Shown in pieces: positions 13,418-34,612 of a stretch of 64,000 bases of DNA. The notes beneath the pieces were generated by a model. The model was not told the origin of the DNA, did not search any database, and saw only the letters and a list, made by a program, of their open reading frames with translations. A program made the position numbers and the translations under genes. The DNA is from Lutraria lutraria. Taxonomy: Eukaryota > Mollusca > Bivalvia > Venerida > Mactridae. The stretch lies in the NCBI GenBank assembly GCA_964023205.1, contig OZ026838.1, positions 30,345,843-30,409,842 of the forward strand, given 5' to 3'. Positions within the stretch are counted from its first letter, which is position 1; every line of letters begins with the position of its first letter.

Positions 13418-14061
13418 CAAGGTTTATCGAGTTTTCATGGTATTTCATGTATTGCACTATTTATCTGTGCACATGCATGTTATTCCAAGGAATTTGTAAA
13501 CAGATACTAGTATGGTAATTTTGTTAGTATGTGTATTTTCCAAAGAATAAGCCATGGACAGTAATTTGTAAAATATGGCAAATGTTAAGTTATAACTTAT
13601 AAATTAATCATAGTTACACTTATCCACCGTCTTACCAGTTCTCGATGACAAAAAGAAATAAGCAATTATAAAATCAAGTCCGGAACATCCTTACCCCGAA
13701 TTTATTGGACATATAATTGATATTATTAAACATAAAATCTGAAACCAGTACATGTACATGTCAAAATGACGAGTACGGATACTCGAGCATGTTCCGGAAT
13801 CCCCGAAACCTACACCATAATGTTGAGGAAGTCAGCTAGTTTATTCAAAGATGCAACAATTTTTATGTTGATAAATGTAATTTACAGGATTTATTCAATT
13901 TGTTTTGTTTAATTGAGTATCTGTCACACTCTGACATCAATAATTGACATTGCAAAACAATAGTTACGCTTGTATGCACCTGCAGATGGAAGTAAAAATA
14001 AGATTTTTTTGTGGAAAATAGACATTTTCATGAATGGATAAAACTTGCATTATGTACAGTA
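13418..14061. other. Non-coding stretch upstream of TGS1
   Basis: AT-rich, no ORF or repeat recognised. The TGS1 promoter more probably lies at 14370-14800, where base composition is more mixed, but no core element is definable. Confidence 0.4.
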
Positions 14062-14367
14062 CAGTGATTTATTTTCGCTATATTTACTGCCGAAAATGGA
14101 CAGTTTCCCCTAGTAAAATTTCCTTTATTTTCCCCTTAAAAAAAGTGTTTTCCACATGATCATGTAAAATGAAGAAAAATACAACAGTTTTTACACCATT
14201 GTCACCAATTACAGTGTAGTAATATTTATCATGATTTGAACAACTAAAATAATCAAATATTCCATAGAAATAAATGTTATTATATATTCCCAATTTGACA
14301 TTTGGTGCACTAATATTTCCATTTTGATGGGCATGGGTAGTGAGAAAATTTTGGAAAAAAATCACTG
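14062..14367. mobile_element. MITE, CAGTGATTT family, copy 2
   Basis: 306 bp, CAGTGATTTATTTTCGC at the left and AAAAAAATCACTG at the right. It lies about 440 bp upstream of the TGS1 start. A 93-codon minus ORF across it is chance. Confidence 0.8.
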
Positions 14368-14809
14368 ATGTAAATAAAGGTAAAATGCATTATTATCTTT
14401 AGTTTTGGACTGAAACTTACCCTTATTCAAAGGAAATCGCTCGTTTTGTTTTGTTGCTTTGACAAGCGATTGATGATACAGATAGCATGTTTCCCTATGT
14501 CAAAACGCGTCATATTCATAGCCTCGATTTGAATGCGATCATGTAATCTTATTGAGAACAGGTGACGCTCAACTATAGGTCACGAGGATATACATTTCCC
14601 CATGCTCATAATCATAATGCTCTGATAGAAGTCAGGGACTGTGATGCGTTATGCAGACTCTCTATCCAAGTTTAGAATAACATGAAATTTGAGCTTGGAG
14701 ACTAATTTCAAGTTTCATTGCTTAAAACCTAAATTAAGGCTAAATGACGAGATTTACATTTTAGATTACTCTGGAAATTCAAACTGATATCACCTGCATA
14801 TACTGGAAA

Positions 14810-24176
<9,367 letters not shown>

Positions 24177-24252
24177 AAGAAAACACTGCTTTCGGTGAAA
24201 AAGAAAAGATAATTATGTATTCCTGTCTAACCCTATTATAGCTGTTATGTGG

Positions 24253-24258
24253 AATAAA
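24253..24258 (+). promoter_or_regulatory. Poly(A) signal of TGS1
   Basis: AATAAA, 77 nt after the TGS1 stop. Another AATAAA overlaps the stop codon (24172-24177) but is too close to be the likely signal. Confidence 0.6.
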
Positions 24259-24968
24259 AATTCTTACCATTTTATAGTTATTTGTCTATGAATACATCTG
24301 CATAATTGTACATTTTTGTACACCAAAATATCCAAACATCCTAAAACTGCTCGATGAAAAATGTTGCTTATGATTTCAATGGAAGAGTTATCCAGATAGT
24401 AAGAGTTGTCTTTCTTGTTTCTGATACTGCTGTAATTGCAGTCACAGTAAAAAGCTGTTTATGATCATATGAACTAAAACTTGATGGGTGATACTATTTT
24501 GGATTGGGCAGTTTTATGACAGGAGGTAAATACCTAATACATATGATGCAGTTTTCAACTTAATAACACCACAATGGTGTATGGGTGACTGACTATCAAA
24601 TCACTGAATTAATGTTTAGTAGCTTTTAAAACAACAACAACAAAAAACACCAAACAAACAGGAGTAACTCGTATTTCCAGGTTTGAAGTATTTACATGAA
24701 GTGATCTAGGAGTTGATAACAGCTCAGTTTTACAAAGTATTTCAATCAATAAACTGTGTACACTTGCTTTATATGATAGAAATGTGAGACAGCATATTAA
24801 TAAACAAAATTACAGGATTTTGGTCCTTTCTGCTTGTTATGAATATCAGACAAATATAACCAGTCCACATTGGTTTTCTACATGTACAGTTGTATTACCG
24901 TCTCAAGCACAACTGCTTCTATTATCATAATGTGTAATTATTAGAGGCAGTATCTGATCCTAATTTCA
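24259..24968. other. Spacer from TGS1 to the minisatellite
   Basis: Non-coding, AT-rich, no recognisable features. Confidence 0.5.
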
Positions 24969-27900
24969 AGGTGAGGAAACACCCTAACTCCCTGCTCACC
25001 TGACCTTACTTCTATGGAGAGGAGACACCCTAACTCTCTGCTCACCTGACCTTACTTCCATTGAGAGGAGACACCCTAACTCCCTGCTCACCTGACCATA
25101 CTTCTATGGAGAGGAGACACCCTAACTCCCTGCTCACCTGACCTTACTTCTATGGAGAGGAGACACCCTAACTCCCTGCTCACCTGACCTTACTTCTATG
25201 GAGAGGAGACACCCTAACTCTCTGCTCACCTGACCTTACTTCCATTGAGAGGAGACACCCTAACTCCCTGCTCACCTGACCTTACTTCTATGGAGAGGAG
25301 ACACCCTAACTCCCTGCTCACCTGACCATACTTCTATGGAGAGGAGACACCCTAACTCCCTGCTCACCTGACCATACTTCTATGGAGAGGAGACACCCTA
25401 ACTCCCTGCTCACCTGACCTTACTTCTATGGAGAGGAGACACCCTAACTCCCTGCTCACCTGACCTTACTTCTATGGAGAGGAGACACCCTAACTCTCTG
25501 CTCACCTGACCTTACTTCCATTGAGAGGAGACACCCTAACTCCCTGCTGAACTGACCATACTTCCATTGAGAGGAGACACCCTAACTCCCTGCTCACCTG
25601 ACCTTACTTCTATGGAGAGGAGACACCCTAACTCCCTTCTCACCTGACCTTACGTCCATTGAGAGGAGACACCCTAACTCTCTGCTCACCTGACCTTACT
25701 TCTATGGAGAGGAGACACCCTAACTCTCTGCTCACCTGACCTTACTTCTATGGAGAGGAGACACCCTAACTCTCTGCTCACCTGACCTTACTTCTATTGA
25801 GAGGAGACACCCTAACTCCCTGCTCACCTGACCTTACTTCTATGGAGAGGAGACACCCTAACTCTCTGCTCACCTGACCTTACTTCTATGGAGAGGAGAC
25901 ACCCTAACTCTCTGCTCACCTGACCTTACTTCCATTGAGAGGAGACACCCTAACTCCCTTCTCACCTGACCTTACTTCCATTGAGAGGAGACACCCTAAC
26001 TCCCTGCTCACCTGACCTTACTTCCATTGAGAGGAGACACCCTAACTCCCTTCTCACCTGACCTTACGTCCATTGAGAGGAGACACCCTAACTCTCTGCT
26101 CACCTGACCTTACTTCTATGGAGAGGAGACACCCTAACTCTCTGCTCACCTGACCTTACTTCTATGGAGAGGAGACACCCTAACTCTCTGCTCACCTGAC
26201 CTTACTTCCATTGAGAGGAGACACCCTAACTCCCTGCTCACCTGACCTTACTTCCATTGAGAGGAGACACCCTAACTCTCTGCTCACCTGACCTTACTTC
26301 TATGGAGAGGAGACACCCTAACTCTCTGCTCACCTGACCTTACTTCTATGGAGAGGAGACACCCTAACTCTCTGCTCACCTGACCTTACTTCTATGGAGA
26401 GGAGACACCCTAACTCTCTGCTCACCTGACCTTACTTCTATGGAGAGGAGACACCCTAACTCCCTGCTCACCTGACCTTACTTCCATTAAGAGGAGACAC
26501 CCTAACTCTCTGCTCACCTGACCTTACTTCCATTGAGAGGAGACACCCTAACTCTCTGCTCACCTGACCTTACTTCTATTGAGAGGAGACACCCTAACTC
26601 CCTGCTCACCTGACCTTACTTCTATGGAGAGGAGACACCCTAACTCCCTGCTCACCTGACCTTACTTCTATGGAGAGGAGACACCCTAACTCCCTGCTCA
26701 CCTGACCTTACTTCCATTGAGAGGAGACACCCTAACTCCCTGCTCACCTGACCCTACTTCCATTGAGAGGAGACACCCTAACTCCCTGCTGAACTGACCT
26801 TACTTCCATTGAGAGGAGACACCCTAACTCCCTGCTGAACTGACCTTACTTCCATTGAGAGGAGACACCCTAACTCCCTGCTCACCTGACCTTACTTCCA
26901 TTGAGAGGAGACACCCTAACTCCCTGCTCACCTGACCTTACTTCCATTGAGAGGAGACACCCTAACTCCCTGCTCACCTGACCTTACTTCCATTGAGAGG
27001 AGACACCCTAACTCCCTGCTCACCTGACCTTACTTCCATTGAGAGGAGACACCCTAACTCCCTGCTCACCTGACCTTACTTCTATGGAGAGGAGACACCC
27101 TAACTCCCTGCTCACCTGACCTTACTTCCATTGAGAGGAGACACCCTAACTCCCTGCTCACCTGACCTTACTTCCATTGAGAGGAGACACCCTAACTCCC
27201 TGCTGAACTGACCTTACTTCCATTGAGAGGAGACACCCTAACTCCCTGCTGAACTGACCTTACTTCTATGGAGAGGAGACACCCTAACTCCCTGCTGAAC
27301 TGACCTTACTTCCATTGAGAGGAGACACCCTAACTCCCTGCTGAACTGACCTTACTTCCATTGAGAGGAGACACCCTAACTCCCTGCTGAACTGACCTTA
27401 CTTCCATTGAGAGGAGACACCCTAACTCCCTGCTGAACTGACCTTACTTCCATTGAGAGGAGACACCCTAACTCCCTGCTGAACTGACCTTACTTCCATA
27501 GAGAGGAGACACCCTAACTCCCTGCTGAACTGACCTTACTTCCATTGAGAGGAGACACCCTAACTCCCTGCTGAACTGACCTTACTTCCATTGAGAGGAG
27601 ACACCCTAACTCCCTGCTGAACTGACCTTACTTCCATTGAGAGGAGACACCCTAACTCCCTGCTGAACTGACCTTACTTCCATTGAGAGGAGACACCCTA
27701 ACTCCCTGCTCACTTGACCTTACTTCCATAGAGAGGAGACACCCTAACTCCCTGCTCACCTGACCATACTTCCATAGAGAGGAGACACCCTAACTCCCTG
27801 CTCACCTGACCTTACTTCCATTGAGAGGAGACACCCTAACTCCCTGGTGAACTGACCATACTTCCATAGAGAGGAGTCACCCTAACTCTCTGCTCACCTG

Positions 27901-29176
27901 ACCATATTTCCATTGAGAGGAGACACCCTAACTCTCTGCTCACCTGACCTTACTTCCATTGAGAGGAGACACCCTAACTCCCTGCTCACCTGACCTTACT
28001 TCCATTGAGAGGAGACACCCTAACTCCCTGCTCACCTGACCTTACTTCCATAGAGAGGAGACACCCTAACTCTCTGCTCACCTGACCTTACTTCCATTGA
28101 GAGGAGACACCCTAACTCTCTGCTCACCTGACCTTACTTCTATTGAGAGGAGACACCCTAACTCCCTGCTCACCTGACCTTACTTCTATGGAGAGGAGAC
28201 ACCCTAACTCTCTGCTCACCTGACCTTACTTCTATTGAGAGGAGACACCCTAACTCTCTGCTCACCTGACCTTACTTCCATTGAGAGGAGACACCCTAAC
28301 TCTCTGCTCACCTGACCTTACTTCCATTGAGAGGAGACACCCTAACTCCCTGCTCACCTGACCTTACTTCCATTGAGAGGAGACACCCTAACTCCCTGCT
28401 CACCTGACCTTACTTCCATAGAGAGGAGACACCCTAACTCCCTGCTCACCTGACCTTACTTCCATTGAGAGGAGACACCCTAACTCTCTGCTCACCTGAC
28501 CTTACTTCCATTGAGAGGAGACACCCTAACTCCCTGCTCACCTGACCTTACTTCCATAGAGAGGAGACACCCTAACTCCCTGCTCACCTGACCTTACTTC
28601 CATTGAGAGGAGACACCCTAACTCCCTGCTCACCTGACCTTACTTCCATTGAGAGGAGACACCCTAACTCCCTGCTCACCTGACCTTACTTCCATTGAGA
28701 GGAGACACCCTAACTCCCTGCTCACCTGACCTTACTTCCATAGAGAGGAGACACCCTAACTCTCTGCTCACCTGACCTTACTTCTATGGAGAGGAGACAC
28801 CCTAACTCTCTGCTCACCTGACCTTACTTCTATGGAGAGGAGACACCCTAACTCTCTGCTCACCTGACCCTACTTCTATGGAGAGGAGACACCCTAACTC
28901 CCTGCTCACCTGACCTTACTTCTATTGAGAGGGGACACCCTAACTCCCTGCTCACCTGACCTTACTTCTATGGAGAGGAGACACCCTAACTCCCTGCTCA
29001 CCTGACCTTACTTCTATGGAGAGGAGACACCCTAACTCTCTGCTCACCTGACCTTACTTCTATGGAGAGGAGACACCCTAACTCCCTGCTCACCTGACCT
29101 TACTTCTATGGAGAGGAGACACCCTAACTCCCTGCTCACCTGACCTTACTTCTATGGAGAGGAGACACTCCCTGCT
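24969..29176. repeat. 46-bp minisatellite, about 90 copies
   Basis: The unit reads GAGAGGAGACACCCTAACTC, CCTGCTCACCTGACCTTACT, TCTATG. Variable sites are CCCTG/TCTG, CACCTG/GAACTG, and CTATGG/CCATTG/CCATAG. Variants are clustered: GAACTGA units dominate 27200-27690, while CTATGG units dominate the left and right ends. That is as expected from local amplification. The unit carries TAA and TGA in the forward direction and TAG in reverse, so it is not coding. The array starts about 790 bp after the TGS1 stop. Confidence 0.97.
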
Positions 29177-29516
29177 CAACACCACATTTAGATAAAGTTC
29201 ATTCGGTGAACTGATGCGTGTCCTCTTTTATTACGTAGCACCATTACTGAAATATGAGAAGCGACATGGTTAAATGAGAATCTCTGTGTCGTAAAAAACA
29301 ATGTACAGAACTACCAGAGAGACGAACCAGGAGACATTAAATACTAGTCATGGTATAATGATCACTGAACGCATGACATATAGACAAAACATAGAAATAG
29401 AGGTCATTCTGGATATGCTTTATCGCAAAGAGACGATCAATCGTTTGCAATTCAGTAGTCAATTTTTCGTTGCGGAAGTGACAGTATTTATGAAGAGAAA
29501 CTATCAAATTATACTT

Positions 29517-29710
29517 TTTATGCCCCCTTTCGAAGAAAAGGGGGTATATTGCTTTGCATGTGTCGGTCGGTCCGTCCGTAACCAAACCAAACGATTTGGC
29601 CTAAGCTCATCAAAGGTTGGGAGGTTGGTCATCACATGTAGATGACCCCTATTGATTTTGAGGTCTGGCCGTCAAAGGGGGCATCCGTATTTCACAAACA
29701 CTTCTTGTTT
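29517..29710 (+). repeat. Bivalve-type interspersed repeat
   Basis: Begins with a short palindrome (TGCCCCCTTTCGAAGAAAAG / GGGGGTATATTG), then GTCGGTCGGTCCGTCCG, later GATGACCCCTATTGATTTTG and GGGGGCAT...TTCACAAACACTTCTTG. I recall such sequence as common in bivalve genomes; this is memory, not a search. Confidence 0.55.
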
Positions 29711-31499
29711 TAATCAGTGCTTAGTTTTCTGATCGTCCTGCTTGCTGTACGTTGTTATTTCCCTGATGGGTATGTAAAGCTATTTCTTTCATTTTATTGC
29801 CCTTTATGAATCAAACATAACCGTATGCCCGGACGTTTCATATATTATAGAACTGGTGTCTTGCTACATACCCTGGTTATGAAATACATACATGTACGTT
29901 GATCTGTATTGTCACTGTATATCACTGGTTTGAATCGCCGTCTATTGAATCACTCACCAATAAGCCTACATGTACGTACCTCAACATGATGTAGATCTAT
30001 GCGTTTTAATTGTCGGCCATGATATCTTTACAATTTCTCAAAAAAAACACCAATTTTAAGAGCAAAGTGTTGGAAATTCGGCAGTTAGATGATAAAAAGT
30101 AGAATATTCATCGAGTTTTCGAGATCTTAATTTGTGACTTTCCATAGTCGTACTTTCGTGTGTTTGCTATCATACTCAGCTAGTAGGACTTAATTTGCAA
30201 TTTGTTAACATGTACATCGATAGCTTCGATCGAGACTAGGGTAATAGAATTAGACTTTAGATAGCTGTTATTTTGCTGAAGTTACGCTATATACATAGAT
30301 CACTGTGGTTGTCATCTTATATAATTATTACACAACGAATGATTAAGGGGCCCTTATAAATATCACAAAATGACTAGAAATAAATAGTGCAGGGGTTTAA
30401 TTGAAATTGGGACTAATGCTAAACAGTTGTATTCCAAAACGAATGCATTACACCCAGTTAGAATATTGACATCCTTGACAGAAAATTATAACGTATAATT
30501 ATAACGTATGAAATTGTAAAGGTATACATAGAACAGCAGCTAGATGTGTTAATTAAGAATGAGTACTAATACCAAAACAGCGTAACATCAATGCTTGATA
30601 TTAAATCGATACCGTAATTAAGTGGCAAACTCTTGAACAAAGACGAACAAATGCATCTCTAATAATGCTATTTTAAACATTACATCGTCACTGTAGACCA
30701 TAAACCACATATAGTCGTCTCAAGAAACCTAAATTATATCATACCATATTTTCACGAACACAATATCATTTGTACTATTTTTTTCTCTAGAACAATCATG
30801 CAGACACTGGAACACCTTGCCTTACAACATAAAGGACAATGTGAATCTCTAATGTAGTTATGCTTACTCTCAGTTATAATCTAAACTTCAGTGTTGGAAA
30901 ATTCCAGTAGATATACGTTTTTTGTCGTTCCTATTTTACGGTGCGTTTTTGTTTGTTGATAATATGGATTTAAAAGCACATTTTCTGTTTGATTAAACTT
31001 ACTGTTGTCACAACTGATGTTTCCCTAGATGAAGATAACTGGTGTGTTGTTTTGTATACATTATAAACGTGCTGAATACAAGCATTATTGTATGAAGTGT
31101 ATCTATAGAGATTTACCGCAGTTAGAATTAATTAAACATTGTATGTAAACAGGTGCTTGTTTTACATAGCAATCATTGCTTATTGAAATTATAATGTTCT
31201 CGTTCATTTCAATTTCTAAGATGAATCGCACATGCAAGTTAGTAAGATAATTATGTGAACTTTGTAACAGTCGGACACGTAAACATTTATACATGTACAC
31301 ATATAATAGGATGTTAGAAGCTCCGTATAGTTCAAACAAGAATAAAGTCATTCCGTATATCAATTAAATAATTAATTGATCAGTTAACTAAAATAGACAT
31401 GGACCTAAAAGGATGATATATACATACATTTTGTATTTTTATAGATAACTTGACTAGAGTATATTATGATGGTTTATCCATTTATGTTGTATTTTTATA
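29711..31499. other. Non-coding stretch
   Basis: No ORF above 90 codons and no recognised repeat. Confidence 0.5.
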
Positions 31500-31501
31500 T
31501 A

Positions 31502-32047
31502 CAGTTGAATCGCGATAGTCCGAAATGCGATAGTTCGAAATCGTTCGTCAGTCCCGGCGAATTTCCTTATATTTTCAATATAGATTTGATGCGATAGTAC
31601 GAAAAATGCGAAAGTTCGAAATGAAATTGAAGTCCCCAGATACGTTTTTACACTACAATAAGATGCGAACGTTCGAAGTGACTGTACGCTGTTTTTAACA
31701 CCTATTCTATTTATTCGATAGTTAACTGATTTTATTTGTCTACCACTTTAACACGTGTCATTGTTAAAAAGAAATCATTTGGCCATAAAACTGTGAAAAT
31801 CTGAATTATAATCAGCGTATAAAATGAACCCTAAGCGTTTAAAATTTTGACTACAAAAGTTGTGTGTATTTTGTAATTGTTTACTGTACCGTAATCATTC
31901 GTGTAAAGGTCACAATTAAGTGTGAAAAGCACGGGCGGTGTCATCTCAATATTCCGGACTTATTTCTCATTAACAAAAAGATGCGATAGTTCGAAATTTT
32001 CGGACGTTCCCGTGCCATTAAATTTTCGTACTATCGCGATTCAACTG
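31502..32047. mobile_element. pogo/Tc1-like MITE, 546 bp
   Basis: CAGTTGAATCGCGATAGT at the left and its complement at the right, with TA on both sides. Multiple GCGATAGTTCGAAA-like repeats lie inside both ends. No transposase ORF. The TA duplication and CAGTTGAA end resemble pogo elements. Confidence 0.88.
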
Positions 32048-32884
32048 TATAACTTAGATAGTGTTTAAAATGATGTTCAAATGATGATAAATCGACGTAT
32101 GTTGTATTTTTATACAAATTGTCTAAAATGTAGATAACTTGGATAGTACATGTATCTAAAATGATTAAATATTTGACATCAAGTAAACATTTGTACCTTT
32201 ATATAAGTTTGTCACGCAAGAAGTCATTGTACCCGTATTAAACTATAGAACCAATTAAGAGAGATGGCATATCGTTTTGATTTGAGTACGAATCGATGAC
32301 AATTTAATGGCTCTATATTAATTGGATTAATTACTACAGTGGCTCGGATATTACAACGATCACGTGTCAATCATGTTTAAGACTGATATAATAACACGTG
32401 CTTAGTGGTACATAGGTAGTTTATAAAACACAGCCGTACCGGACAGTCTTTAGACAATAATTATGTTATCCGGAAATGAGATGTTTTGTTCTCTGGCAGA
32501 CAGTCCGTACAGAATTCACAAGGTAAGTGTGTTTTTGTACATTTATAATAGAATCCTATGGCGTAAAAAATAACATGTTTGTTTCTAGTAACACGTTCAT
32601 TACTGAAAAATAGGCCGGGTAGGTAGACTGGTCGGGGTGCTTTTTAGCTCTTGAAAGCGTTTAGAAATGTAAGAAAAGAAGTAAAAAGTAGGTGTACGGT
32701 TACTTGTACCTACTAAAAAGTCTAGGGTCGCAGGAAAAAATAGAGTAGATCAGAGAACCAGAAACAAACAATGCTATTTTTTGGCCTAATTGTGCTTACA
32801 CGAGATGAACTAATCTCATTGATCTACATTGTTTCGATATTTGTGTCTTCGATAGCATGAAAAACAAAAGCGTACATTTATTTC

Positions 32885-34612
32885 ATGAATTTAAAGGCAA
32901 AAGAAATTGAGTACTATATATATCGGTACAGTATACAGTTATTTCATGGGTATTTGTGGAATGTAAATATTGTAAATGACGATAACTCTAAACTTAATGA
33001 TAGAATACAACATAACTTAGCCGATGGAAATAATGATAATAACGAAGAAATAAATATTCCTATAACAGAAAACGAAATAGAATATGCAATTAAAAAACTG
33101 TAAAATAACAAAGCTGGTGGGTATGACAAAATAGTAAATGAGCAAATAAAAGCATCGTTTCCTATAATGAAAAAAATATATGCTTTTCAATCTTATCTAT
33201 GATACTGGTATGATACCAGAACTATGGACCATTGGTATTGTTAACCCCATATACGAAAATAAGAGAGATATAACTAAACCTGAAAACTATTGACCAATAA
33301 CCTTGTTAAGCTGATTAGGAAAGGTTTTTACCTGTATTTTAAATAAAAGAATAACAGATTATGTTGAATCTAATAATATACTTAATAATACACAAGCGGG
33401 CTTCAGAAAGGGATTCTCAACAACAGACCATTTATTTGTATTACAACACATTATCCAATATCTCAATAATAACACTAAAAAGTTATTTTGCTCTTTTATC
33501 GATTTGATACTGTCTGGAGAAATGGTCTGTGGGAGAAATTAGTAAATTCGAATATAAATGGAAAATGTCTACAAGTTATCAAAAATATGTATAGTAATAT
33601 AAAATCTTGCATCAAAGTAAATTCAGACTTTCTGACTTCTTCTCGTGTGATATTGGTGTATGTCAAGGGGAAAACTTATCACCGTTGTTGTTTTCTCTAT
33701 TTACTACTTTTTTTCAAAACAACAGTTATGTACAAGGAATAATAATGGAAAATGAACGGAACACAAACGAGCTATTTAATCTATTAAAAATATTTATTCT
33801 GCTCTATGCAGACGATACAGTTATTATTGCTGAAACAGCTAACGATCTGTAACAAGCATTAAAAACATATGAACAATACTGTGTAAATTGGAAACTGAAA
33901 GTAAATACATCCAAAACAAAAATAGTAGGTTTTTTTTTCGAAAGGAAGACAACCCGTGTATAATTTCACATTTAAAAATGAACCTATTGAGGTAGTAAAG
34001 GAGTATAAATACCTTGGTATATATTTTAATAGAAGTGGCTCCTTTTTAAACTGTAAAACATATAGCAAACCAAGGTACCAGAGCAATGTATGGTCTAATC
34101 GTCTTAACCTTCCAATTGATCTACAAATCGAGTTATTTAATAAAACCATCAAACCAATCTTACTCTATGGAGCAGAAATTTGGGGATTTGTCAATCTAGA
34201 TATATTAGAACGTGTACAATTACAATTTTAAAAACATGTATTAAAGTTAAAGAGATCAACTCCTAATTATTTCGTACATGATGAAACTAGTTGTATGCCT
34301 TTGTAGAAAGAGTTATATCGTTTTGGTCGAAACTTTGCATAAACGACGGAATTACCAATAAAATATCTACACTTGTTTATAAACAAACACTACTTTCTAC
34401 AGCTGGACTAAATGATGCAACATTTAAAAGGAAATTTCCATAGATGTTTAATGTTAAATCTATTTTGATAAAATGCGGTTTTGTAATTGTGTGGTATAAC
34501 AATATACTCACAAATTTTAAATGGCTAAGACTTGCTGTAAAGCAAAAATTAAAAGACCTATTTCTTAACGACTGGTATTCCAAAATTGATAATTCAAGTA
34601 ACAGTATGTTTT
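32885..34612 (+). pseudogene. Decayed LINE reverse transcriptase
   Basis: Pieces of a non-LTR retrotransposon polyprotein in changing frames: NNKAGGYDKIVNEQIKAS (about 33103), TQAGFRKGFSTTDHLF (about 33390), DIGVCQGENLSPLLFSLF (about 33650), the catalytic LLYADDTVIIAE (about 33800), KYLGIYFNRSGSF (about 34007), LFNKTIKPILLYGAEIWGF (about 34135) and a C-terminal NDWYSKIDNSS (about 34570). Stops and frameshifts are frequent, so it is dead. Left end indistinct. Confidence 0.93.

Noticed and set aside
14084..14365. 93-codon minus-strand ORF upstream of TGS1
   Set aside because: It spans almost exactly a MITE that has another copy at 8751-9101 where the frame is not kept.
24969..29176. CRISPR-like or telomeric array
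   Set aside because: There are no unique spacers between repeats, and the ACCCTAAC word occurs once per 46-bp unit rather than as a hexamer array. It is a plain minisatellite.
33488..34231. Live reverse transcriptase gene
   Set aside because: The YADD motif is present, but frames shift repeatedly and stops interrupt conserved blocks.
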